Below are positions 19,187 through 25,779 of a DNA stretch of 64,000 nucleotides, piece after piece (the first letter of the stretch is position 1; each line of letters starts with the position of its first letter). The notes beneath the pieces are model-generated. The model did not search any database and was not told the origin of the DNA. It saw only the letters and a program-made list of their open reading frames with translations. Made by a program: the position numbers and the translations under genes. The DNA lies in contig NZ_JACHJU010000003.1 of NCBI RefSeq assembly GCF_014203795.1, forward strand, positions 558,001 to 622,000. The letters are read 5' to 3'. The stretch comes from Streptosporangium album. Its GTDB lineage: Bacteria; Actinomycetota; Actinomycetes; Streptosporangiales; Streptosporangiaceae.

Positions 19187-20314
19187 GTGCACGTGGCACG
19201 AACCTTCATGAAGATCGTGTGTTTCTTCAGACGCCCCCGGGTCTTCGACACGACGCTGGTGATCGTGCTCTCCGTCCCGGTGCTTCTGGGCATGACCTCC
19301 GTGATCGTCCAGGGCGAGACGCGGGCGACGCTGACCGCTGGGCTCCATGTGGCGGGTTCCCTGTGCCTGCTCATGAGGCGTGGCCGGCCGATCCTGACCG
19401 CCGGGCTGGTGGCCGCGCTGGACGTCGTGGGCATCACGACGCAGTTGCTGTCCTTCACCAGCCTGCCCTCCGGCATCGCGTACTACAGCCTGGGCCGCTA
19501 CACCACCGGCCGCCCGACACTGATCACCTCGGCGACGGTCTTCGTCGTCTACGCGATCGATACAGAGCTGTTCCTCGCCGCGGCGGGCGGCTGGTTGTGG
19601 TCCCTGTTCGCCGTCTCCGTGCCCGTGGGCATCGGCCAGCTCGTCCGGCTCAGGACCGAGCTCAACGAGCGCAGCAGGCAAGAGGCCGCCGACGCCGCCG
19701 TGCGCGCCGAGCGACGGCGCATCGCCAGGGAACTGCACGACGTGGTCGCCCACCACATCACCGTGATCAACACCCTGGTCGGCGGCGCGCGGGCCACGCT
19801 CCCACCCGGGCATGACGTCACCAAGAACACTCTGGAGAGCGCCGAGCAGACGGCCCGCCAGGCGATGTCGGAGATGCGCCGCCTGCTCGACGTGCTCAGG
19901 GTCGACGGCAACGAAGGACCGGACGCCGCGACGGGGGTGAGCGCGGAGCGGCTGCCCGTACTGATCAAGGAGGCCAGGTCGTCGGGACTGCCCGCCAGCC
20001 TGATGGTGACCGGCGAGCCCGTCGAGCTGCCCGCCGCCGTGGACCACGCCGTCTACCGCATCGTGCAGGAGGCGCTGACCAACTCGCGCAAGCACGCCGT
20101 CAGTGCCAGGGCCAGCGTGCGGCTGGCGTACGAGCCGGCTGCGGTGGAGGTCGAGGTGATCGATGACGGCCTGGCGAAGGAGGCCGGCACGCCGGGGTTC
20201 GGACTCGGCGGCATGGCCGAGCGGGTGGCGTTATGCGGCGGCCGGCTGTCCACGGGCCCGCGCCCAGAAGGCGGTTTCCGGGTGCACGCCCGCATCCCCC
20301 TGGAGAGATCATGA
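19187..20314 (+). CDS. Membrane sensor histidine kinase (HisKA_3 type)
   Basis: A 375-aa protein from GTG 19187 (ATG 19208 is an alternative; neither has a ribosome site). Four to five transmembrane helices occupy residues 20-155, a short coiled coil precedes the dimerisation box with His184 (RRRIARELHDVVAHH), and the HATPase_c domain follows (EALTNSRKHA, GFGLGGMAERV). It is coupled to the response regulator by ATGA. This class usually controls a neighbouring ABC exporter; the ABC gene just downstream is broken. Confidence 0.93.
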   Translation: MHVARTFMKIVCFFRRPRVFDTTLVIVLSVPVLLGMTSVIVQGETRATLTAGLHVAGSLCLLMRRGRPILTAGLVAALDVVGITTQLLSFTSLPSGIAYYSLGRYTTGRPTLITSATVFVVYAIDTELFLAAAGGWLWSLFAVSVPVGIGQLVRLRTELNERSRQEAADAAVRAERRRIARELHDVVAHHITVINTLVGGARATLPPGHDVTKNTLESAEQTARQAMSEMRRLLDVLRVDGNEGPDAATGVSAERLPVLIKEARSSGLPASLMVTGEPVELPAAVDHAVYRIVQEALTNSRKHAVSARASVRLAYEPAAVEVEVIDDGLAKEAGTPGFGLGGMAERVALCGGRLSTGPRPEGGFRVHARIPLERS

Positions 20315-20964
20315 TCAGAGTTCTGCTGGCCGACGACCACGAGCTGGTACGCAAGGGCTTCAGGCTGATGCTGGACGCCCAGCCCGACCTGAGTGTGGTC
20401 GGCGAGGCCGCCGACGGCGCGGAGGCGGTGGAGCTGAGCAGGAAACTCCGGCCGGACGTGGTGCTCATGGACCTGCACATGCCCAGCCTGGACGGCGTGC
20501 GCGCCACCAAGCTGATCACCGCGGAGCTGCCGGGCGTTCGGGTGCTCGCGCTGAGCACGTTCGACCTGGACGAGAACGTGGTCGCGGCGCTGAGGGCGGG
20601 CGCCGACGGCTTCCTGCCCAAGGACATCTCCTTCGAGGAGCTGATCGAGGGCGTACGCGTGGTGCACCGCGGCGAGTCGGCCGTCGCGCCGCGTCTGCTG
20701 ACCAGGCTCATCGGCACGTTCGTCCGCGCCTCGCGCCCGAGGGCGGTGCCCGCCGAGCTGGCCGGGCTGACCGACAGGGAACGGGAGATCCTTGTGCTGA
20801 TCGCCCGCGGCCGCTCGAACCCGGAGATCGCCGCCGGCCTGTCCGTCTCCCCGTCGACCGTCAAGAACCACGTGACGAGCCTGTTCGCCAAGATAGGCGT
20901 CAGGGATCGGGCGCAGGCCGTGATCGTCGCGTACGAGGCGGCATTGATCCAACCTGGAGAGTAG
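20311..20964 (+). CDS. NarL-family response regulator
   Basis: A 217-aa protein whose ATG overlaps the kinase stop (ATGA). The receiver domain has phospho-acceptor Asp54 (VLMDLHMPSLDGV) and DD at 8-9. The C-terminal LuxR helix-turn-helix (about 152-212) has LTDREREILVLIARGRSN and STVKNHVTSLFAKIGV. Partner of the kinase at 19187. Its likely target, an ABC transporter starting at 21045, has been truncated, so the system may be an orphan. Confidence 0.94.
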   Translation: MIRVLLADDHELVRKGFRLMLDAQPDLSVVGEAADGAEAVELSRKLRPDVVLMDLHMPSLDGVRATKLITAELPGVRVLALSTFDLDENVVAALRAGADGFLPKDISFEELIEGVRVVHRGESAVAPRLLTRLIGTFVRASRPRAVPAELAGLTDREREILVLIARGRSNPEIAAGLSVSPSTVKNHVTSLFAKIGVRDRAQAVIVAYEAALIQPGE

Positions 20965-21044
20965 GACCAGGGTCCTAGAGCCCTCGCCCGAGAACTGTTC
21001 CCGGGCATGACGAAAACGGCCGCCCGCGACGGCACCCTTGGATC

Positions 21045-21194
21045 ATGACCGCGATCCGAACAACGAACCTGAGTAAGCGCTACGGCGGCACCACCGCGGT
21101 GGCGGACCTGTCGTTCGACGTCGAGCCCGGTCAGGTGACCGGCTTCCTGTGCCCCAACGGGGCCGGCAAGCCGACTATCAAGTTATGGCACTAA
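21045..21194 (+). pseudogene. ABC transporter ATPase cut off within Walker A
   Basis: From ATG 21045 the frame gives the normal start of a CcmA/ABC-2 type ATPase (TTNLSKRYGGTTAVADLSF, VEPGQVTGFL), then CPNGAGKPT where GPNGAGKTT/ST is expected. It leaves homology at about 21170 and stops at TAA 21192. Only 49 residues remain. The break is a recombination junction: sequence to its right belongs to a different, lower-GC region. Confidence 0.8.
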
Positions 21195-21242
21195 ATGCCG
21201 TCAGATCGTTATGGATCTCCGTTGCTCAACGGGCCTTGTTAA

Positions 21243-21254
21243 GCGGGTACCCGC
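21243..21254. repeat. 12-bp perfect palindrome
   Basis: GCGGGTACCCGC lies 9 bp before the long hairpin, in the 340-bp gene-free interval between the broken ABC gene and the ydcF-like gene. Possible protein-binding or recombination site. Confidence 0.4.
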
Positions 21255-21263
21255 ACATCTCTC

Positions 21264-21425
21264 GCCTGCTCATCCCGTCCGCTATCGACCCGCCCTCCGG
21301 GAAGCGGGCCGGACGTAGGGGATCAAGGCTGACGGCGCGACTCCTGGCAGCTTGTTCCCGCCTTGATCCCCTACGGCTGGTCTGCTTGGCTTGCCCCGGG
21401 TCGATAGCGGACGGGATGAGCAGGC
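21264..21425 (+). repeat. 162-nt nested palindrome able to form one long hairpin
   Basis: Outer arms 21264-21292 and 21397-21425 are perfectly complementary over 29 bp. Inner arms 21314-21329 and 21360-21375 are perfect over 16 bp. They share one axis (paired positions sum to 42689). Between them, after a 9/9-nt internal loop, 21302-21312 pairs with 21377-21387 with three G.T positions and no gaps. The apical loop is 30 nt. All three wobble positions have G on the left and T on the right, so only the plus-strand RNA folds without mismatch there. No gene lies in it. It may be a structured RNA, a transcription barrier or a mobile-element end. Confidence 0.75.
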
Positions 21426-21537
21426 CACCCCAGCCACCGCCGAACCCGCGCGTCCGCGTCTCCCTCTCATCCCGGAGCTGGAGCGCCCCCGCCGGAGGCG
21501 GTTTGGATCTCATGGACCCATTCGGCAATGACCTACG

Positions 21538-22197
21538 TCAGATCAGGCGACTTGTGTATCCCGCCTGAACCAGGCGCTCGTAGGCGGATCGGACGTCAGA
21601 AGGGAACGGCTGCTCGATGGCGTAGCCACGCTTCGCGTATTCGGTGATCCGTTGAGTGTCGCCGACAAGCATGTTGATCACGCGGTCGGGATCTCCGATG
21701 CTCTTTACGTAGTCATCAAGTGCCATCGGGAGCGATGCGCAAATGACTTCGATCTCTGGCCAAAGCTTCTTGCACGTGGCATAGGCGCGTCGCTGCTGGT
21801 AGGGCCTGGACATCAGAACAGCCGACCTGACCTTGATTCCTCGCTCGGCAAGAAGCTCACGAGTGTGCTCGATGTTCTGGCCGGTGTTGGTCGCCTTCGT
21901 CTCAATCAGGATCGCCTCGGCAGGAACACCGCGTTCTATGGCGTGCTCTCGGTAGTGAACGGCTTCGCCACGTGGGAACCTGCTGACTGTGGTCGGCGCG
22001 TTGGCACCAGTGAAGGCGATCAGCGGGAAGACGCCTTGGTGGTAGAGGTCGGCGGCGCAGGTCGCCACTCCGAGGTCATGGCTGCCAAGGCCGATGCCGA
22101 CGTCGGCGGACTGCACAGCATGGTGCATGTCGTGGTAGTCCCAAAGTGTTTCGACGTCGGTGCGTGTCGCGTCGGGTAGAGCGGCGCTGGATGTCAT
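21538..22197 (-). CDS. YdcF/SanA-like DUF218 protein
   Basis: A 219-aa protein; ATG 22197 follows AGGAAG. It has the DUF218 fold markers: IGLGSHDLGVATCAADLYHQ near the N-terminus, LIAFTGANAPTT, and the acidic/His cluster GEAVHYREHAIERGVP then ETKATNTGQNIEHTRELL. It has no signal peptide or membrane helix, unlike SanA, so it is probably cytoplasmic. Enzymatic role is unknown for the family. It follows gntR by 15 nt and is co-transcribed with it. Codon use is less GC-biased than in the flanking core genes. Confidence 0.82.
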   Translation of the reverse strand: MTSSAALPDATRTDVETLWDYHDMHHAVQSADVGIGLGSHDLGVATCAADLYHQGVFPLIAFTGANAPTTVSRFPRGEAVHYREHAIERGVPAEAILIETKATNTGQNIEHTRELLAERGIKVRSAVLMSRPYQQRRAYATCKKLWPEIEVICASLPMALDDYVKSIGDPDRVINMLVGDTQRITEYAKRGYAIEQPFPSDVRSAYERLVQAGYTSRLI

Positions 22198-22212
22198 GGC
22201 GTCTTCCTGTCG

Positions 22213-22977
22213 TCAGTCGGGGATCTGGAATGTGTACGACCATGCGAAACGCGAAGCAGAATGGACGCCTCGGGCGAACTCGACCAGGCGACCCTCACGG
22301 GTGAACGTACGTCGTTGAAGTACCATGACAGGCTCTCCGGCAGGGAGTTGAAGTATCTCCGCCTCGTCCGGCGTGGGCATTCGAGCGTAGATCGTCTCGG
22401 TCATGCTGTCCGGTTCGAGTCCCTGGATGGTGAGCACGGCAAAACCGCCGCCCGGTCCTGCCGGTCCCGGCGTTGGATCGCTGAGGGGCGTGCCTTCAAC
22501 ATCCTCGGGCCGGTAGTAGCTGGTGAGCGTATGGGTTGGCGAGTCACTTTCCTTGATGAGTCGGGCGCGCTCCCAGACCGGTGAACCTTCGGAGATTTCG
22601 AATGCCTCGGCGGTCTCCGCGTCCGCTGGGATCTGACGGACCGTTTGCGTCTGGTCGGTAGGGCTCCACGCTCGCCCTGAAATCTGGCGATCGGCAGCGA
22701 AGGCTACGATGCCGAACTTCCACTTGCTCTTGGCATAGCGCTCGACGCCAAGGCGTTTCATCGGCGGGCGCTCTCGGACAACGGTTCCCCGGCGTCGTAC
22801 TGGAGTCACCAGTCCCTCGGCTTCGAGAAGCCGGATGGTCTGACGAACGGTCTTGATGTTGACGCCGTGCTCCTCGGCGATCCGCTCTTGCTTGGGCAAG
22901 GTGCTGCCTTGCGGGTAGTCACCCTGCTGGATGCCTGCGCGAAGGATGTCGGCCAACTCGCGATAGCCGATGGTCAT
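22213..22977 (-). CDS. GntR-family regulator with UTRA effector domain
   Basis: A 254-aa protein. ATG 22977 is chosen for the GAGGGGAAC ribosome site and the typical GYRELADILRAGI opening. The winged helix (about 1-70) contains PKQERIAEEHGVNIKTVRQ and the UTRA domain spans about 95-250 (SPVWERARLIKE, TETIYARMPTPDEAE, VMVLQRRTFTREGR). HutC-subfamily regulators of this type are relieved by small ligands. It diverges from the three small ORFs; the twin operator-like repeats between them are the probable binding sites. Confidence 0.92.
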   Translation of the reverse strand: MTIGYRELADILRAGIQQGDYPQGSTLPKQERIAEEHGVNIKTVRQTIRLLEAEGLVTPVRRRGTVVRERPPMKRLGVERYAKSKWKFGIVAFAADRQISGRAWSPTDQTQTVRQIPADAETAEAFEISEGSPVWERARLIKESDSPTHTLTSYYRPEDVEGTPLSDPTPGPAGPGGGFAVLTIQGLEPDSMTETIYARMPTPDEAEILQLPAGEPVMVLQRRTFTREGRLVEFARGVHSASRFAWSYTFQIPD

Positions 22978-23040
22978 GTCGTTCCCCTCACGTACCTGCC
23001 TGAGATGGGGATAGCGGCGTCTGCCCCAACCCCTCCTCAA

Positions 23041-23102
23041 CTATAAGGCTAGCTCTATTGACAGGCCACACTCTGAACTGTTCTATAGGGCTAGCTCTAT
23101 TG
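23041..23102 (+). promoter_or_regulatory. Twin GntR-type operators over a sigma-70-like promoter
   Basis: Direct repeats CTATAAGGCTAGCTCTATTG (23041-23060) and CTATAGGGCTAGCTCTATTG (23083-23102) differ at one base and are 42 bp apart, about four helical turns. Each centres on a near-palindrome ATAGRGCTAGCTCTAT-type core. A perfect -35 TTGACA (23058-23063) begins in repeat 1, and the -10 region (TTCTAT/TCTATA, about 23081-23087) falls in repeat 2. A protein on the repeats would block transcription of the small-ORF operon and possibly gntR. Confidence 0.75.
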
Positions 23103-23206
23103 GGTTGGTCAATGTGGCCGACGCCAGACGGCTCAATGCAAACGGACCCGCCGAAACGACACGACTCGTCCGACGGGCCCTTAACCGCACACTGGAGGTG
23201 CGATCT

Positions 23207-23587
23207 ATGGACAACTCTAGAGCCACCCCGCCCCCTGTTGACGAGGCTACGGCGGAGATACAGGACAAAGCGCTGGCAGTCGTACAGCGGCTTCTGAAGG
23301 ACCGGGGCATCCATGCCCGGTGCCATCACACGATCAGTCTCGGGCTCTTCGCCAGTCGTGAGGCCGCTTGGCCGGACAAGCCTCCGCTTCGGTCGTGGAT
23401 GGATCGGTATCCGCCTGAGCTGGCTGTGGCCGGTCCGCAAGGCTGGCGCGATGCGACGGTGACCGTGGGGCCGCGCTCGGGTCATTACCTGGTGTCCTTA
23501 CGTAACGGTCCTGATCTTCAGAAGGTGAGGAGCGACCGTCCGGAGAAGGTGGTGGATCTCATCCTCTCGGTGAGGGGCAGATCATGA
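23207..23587 (+). CDS. Small hypothetical protein 1 of the GntR island
   Basis: A 126-aa soluble protein. ATG 23207 has GGAGG 7 nt upstream, which decides it over longer in-frame starts. The N-terminal half is helical (EIQDKALAVVQRLLKDRGIH); the C-terminal half is beta-like and Trp/Gly-rich (WRDATVTVGPRSGHYLVSL). No family recognised. First gene after the twin-operator promoter. It overlaps the next gene by 4 nt (ATGA). Confidence 0.7.
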   Translation: MDNSRATPPPVDEATAEIQDKALAVVQRLLKDRGIHARCHHTISLGLFASREAAWPDKPPLRSWMDRYPPELAVAGPQGWRDATVTVGPRSGHYLVSLRNGPDLQKVRSDRPEKVVDLILSVRGRS

Positions 23588-23907
23588 CCGGCCTCCTGGT
23601 GTCCGGCTCGGCTGCGGTGGATGCGGCGGAAAAGCTGCGTGACGCGCTGGCACAGCTCAAGATCGCCGCCGATGTTAATGGCGGTTACGGGCTGGCGGTG
23701 GTGTCGGTCTGGGCGGGTCTGCTGGTGTGGTCCAACGGTGATCGGTTCTGGTGGAACACCGGATGGGATGCCCAACGCCGGTGCGCCGTCTATGCCTCGC
23801 AGCAGGCGTCCGAACTCGATCGAGCCGCGCATCGGATCGCTTTCCGCTACTCCCGTCTGCGGGAGGACTCGACGGGGTCGAACCCGAGCGTCAAGGGGCC
23901 GTCATGA
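23584..23907 (+). CDS. Small hypothetical protein 2 of the GntR island
   Basis: A 107-aa protein, starting at an ATG that overlaps the previous stop and ending in an ATGA overlap with the next gene. The N-terminal helix (AVDAAEKLRDALAQLKIAAD) is followed by a Gly/Trp-rich core (VSVWAGLLVWSNGDRFWWN) and a helical C-terminus. The core is hydrophobic but too short and polar-flanked for a confident membrane helix. No family recognised. Confidence 0.65.
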   Translation: MTGLLVSGSAAVDAAEKLRDALAQLKIAADVNGGYGLAVVSVWAGLLVWSNGDRFWWNTGWDAQRRCAVYASQQASELDRAAHRIAFRYSRLREDSTGSNPSVKGPS

Positions 23908-24137
23908 CCTTGGCGGAGTTGACGGCTCTCTACGGGCGCACCTGGACGATTTCCGCGAGCGTCGGGGGTGGCTGGTATGCCGTGCGGCGCGCTGCCATCT
24001 CGACGTACGGGCGTGAGCATGGCCTGTCCGATGTCCGTTGCGGAGCGAACTTGGTGGAGTTGACTTCCAATCTGGAAGCCGAGATGCGGCTTGAAAGCCA
24101 GCGTTGGCGGCACGCGTCGGTGAGGCGGGTGTCGTAA
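23904..24137 (+). CDS. Small hypothetical protein 3 of the GntR island
   Basis: A 77-aa protein, starting MTLAELTALYGRTWTISASV at an ATG that overlaps the previous stop. It is basic at the C-terminus (RWRHASVRRVS) and contains one Cys. Size and position make it a conceivable substrate or partner for the radical SAM enzyme downstream, but it has no Cys- or Gly-rich core typical of a modified peptide. No family recognised. Confidence 0.65.
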   Translation: MTLAELTALYGRTWTISASVGGGWYAVRRAAISTYGREHGLSDVRCGANLVELTSNLEAEMRLESQRWRHASVRRVS

Positions 24138-24147
24138 CCCATAGACG

Positions 24148-24189
24148 GGCGTGGCGGTGTGAGATCTGGAGGGACGGCGCCGCCACGCC
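24148..24189 (+). terminator. Hairpin between the small-ORF operon and the radical SAM gene
   Basis: A perfect 10-bp stem GGCGTGGCGG/CCGCCACGCC with a 22-nt loop, 10 nt after the third small ORF and 112 nt before the radical SAM start. No T-tract follows, so it may attenuate rather than stop transcription. The remaining 112 nt carry no strong promoter that I can see. Confidence 0.45.
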
Positions 24190-24301
24190 TGCTGGGAGCC
24201 AACGGGGCGGCTCCTGGTCCCGGTTCTTACCTTCGCCGTGCAACTGAGGTTGGCGGCATTGCACCCGACCTAAGCGCTGGGCTGATGAAAGAGGCTGAGC
24301 A

Positions 24302-25510
24302 GTGATCAAAGAGGGTACAGCGAAGTACGTGGACGGGCGGGAACCCGTCGTCCCGTTCACCGGTAAGTACGCGGTGAAGGACGCCCGGGTCTTTGATCTC
24401 ATCCGCGCTCGATGGGATCAAGCGGGTCTCGCGGATGTGCCCTATCGCCCGCTGCGGATCGAGTTCGAGCTGACGACCAAGTGCAACGACACCTGCCTGA
24501 GTTGCGGTATGGGCGCGTTGTCCTTGCAAGCTGGCCGGTCTCTGACCGACAGACAACTTGATCACCTGCTATCCGAGTTCGAGGACATCGCCCTGCCGAG
24601 TGTGGCCATAACGGGTGGAGAGCCGTTTGTGGCCATGCGGGCACTGCTCCGGTTCATCGCTCAGGCGCGCGGCACAGTAGATATCTCGAAGCTCACCACG
24701 AACGGCGTGTGGGGGTCGGACAAACGGTGCGGGCCGACCTTCGATCGGCTCGTGGCACATGGGTTGCTGGACAACCGGCTGTTTGTGCCGCTGCTCATGT
24801 TGAGCATCGGAGAACAGACAACCCCGCTGGATCGCGTGTGCCGGATCATCCACCATGCGGTCACCGAGTTCAGCGATCATGAGCTGAATATCGCGGTGTC
24901 CAGCCTGGCCGACCCGGCCGACCGGGAGCACAAGATCTATCCGCTCATGCGGCTGTATGAGGAGACCTACGGAGATTTTCCTCATGATCGGGTCCACTCC
25001 ACCATGCGCGTGTACCTGGAGAACGAGCGATTGGAGGACCAAGCGCCGATCCAGCGCCCTGGCCAAACCCCGGTGAGCAAATGGATGGATCACTGCTATG
25101 ACTGCTTCGCACCTACGGTGGGGGCCTACGTGCTGCCTACCGCGCTGCTCAAGGCGTCAGGTGATCTGTACGCCTGCGCGGCGTTCAACGTGCCGGAGAA
25201 ACTACGCTTCGGCAACATCTTCACCGAGCCTCTGCGTGAGATCATCACCCGCACCAATAGGTCGTCCTATGTCGCGACCGTGCGCGCGGGCGGAGGACTC
25301 AAGGCGTTGCACGGCGTCATCCCTCGTACCGAAACGGAACAGATGACCTGTGGGAGCTTCTGCGGCTCCTGTGCACTGCTCATCGACGCGTATGAGCAGC
25401 GAACCGGCGAGCAGGGACCGGGTGGCTCGGCGCTGCCCTTGGTGAGGGTCGATGCCCTATGGTCCCGGCTGCCCGCCAAACGTGCAGGAAAGGACAACGC
25501 GCGTGGATGA
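24302..25510 (+). CDS. Radical SAM protein with SPASM-like C-terminus
   Basis: A 402-aa protein starting at GTG 24302 (overlapping the stop of a six-codon frame MKEAEQ). The radical SAM cluster motif CNDTCLSC has Cys61, Cys65 and Cys68 (CX3CX2C), with the SAM-binding GGEPF at 105-109. The C-terminal part has CYDCF, then LKASGDLYACAAFN and FGNIFTEPLREI, typical of SPASM-type auxiliary-cluster domains, and a second CX3CX2C, CGSFCGSC (Cys350, 354, 357). It should generate a deoxyadenosyl radical and hold extra Fe-S clusters. SPASM enzymes often modify peptides, but here the next gene is an ACP, overlapping by 8 nt. Confidence 0.88.
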   Translation: MIKEGTAKYVDGREPVVPFTGKYAVKDARVFDLIRARWDQAGLADVPYRPLRIEFELTTKCNDTCLSCGMGALSLQAGRSLTDRQLDHLLSEFEDIALPSVAITGGEPFVAMRALLRFIAQARGTVDISKLTTNGVWGSDKRCGPTFDRLVAHGLLDNRLFVPLLMLSIGEQTTPLDRVCRIIHHAVTEFSDHELNIAVSSLADPADREHKIYPLMRLYEETYGDFPHDRVHSTMRVYLENERLEDQAPIQRPGQTPVSKWMDHCYDCFAPTVGAYVLPTALLKASGDLYACAAFNVPEKLRFGNIFTEPLREIITRTNRSSYVATVRAGGGLKALHGVIPRTETEQMTCGSFCGSCALLIDAYEQRTGEQGPGGSALPLVRVDALWSRLPAKRAGKDNARG

Positions 25511-25772
25511 GTCCAGGGCCAGCATCGCGGCGGTAATCTCCTGCACTGTGGCACAGGTCACCGGGCGTGAGTCGCCACGTGAAGATCCGCATCTGAACCT
25601 GCTGGACGATTTCGGGGTGGACAGCCTCGCCCTGCTGGAAGTGGTCGAGATCCTGGAGAAGCGGTTTCAGGTGACAATCCCGGACGAGGACACTGGGCAG
25701 ATGCGAACCCTGGGCGATCTCATGTCCGTGCTCCAACGCCTCACCGACCCAACCAGTCTCCGACACAGATAG
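25503..25772 (+). CDS. Stand-alone acyl carrier protein
   Basis: An 89-aa protein. GTG 25503 has GGAAAGG 10 nt upstream and overlaps the radical SAM stop. The phosphopantetheine site is Ser41 in FGVDSLALLEV, with the acidic helix-II surface VVEILEKRFQVTIPDED. It will carry an acyl or aminoacyl thioester once activated by a phosphopantetheinyl transferase, which is not encoded here. It differs from a housekeeping AcpP by its Arg-rich C-terminus. It lies 7 nt before fabV. Confidence 0.88.
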   Translation: MDESRASIAAVISCTVAQVTGRESPREDPHLNLLDDFGVDSLALLEVVEILEKRFQVTIPDEDTGQMRTLGDLMSVLQRLTDPTSLRHR

Positions 25773-25779
25773 GCACACG

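Noticed and set aside
21195..21537. Small protein genes inside the long palindrome
   Set aside because: All frames are mirror products of the inverted repeat, without codon bias or ribosome sites.
24138..24301. Hidden precursor peptide for the radical SAM enzyme
   Set aside because: The only continuous frame here lacks a start codon and ribosome site, and the six-codon frame is too short.
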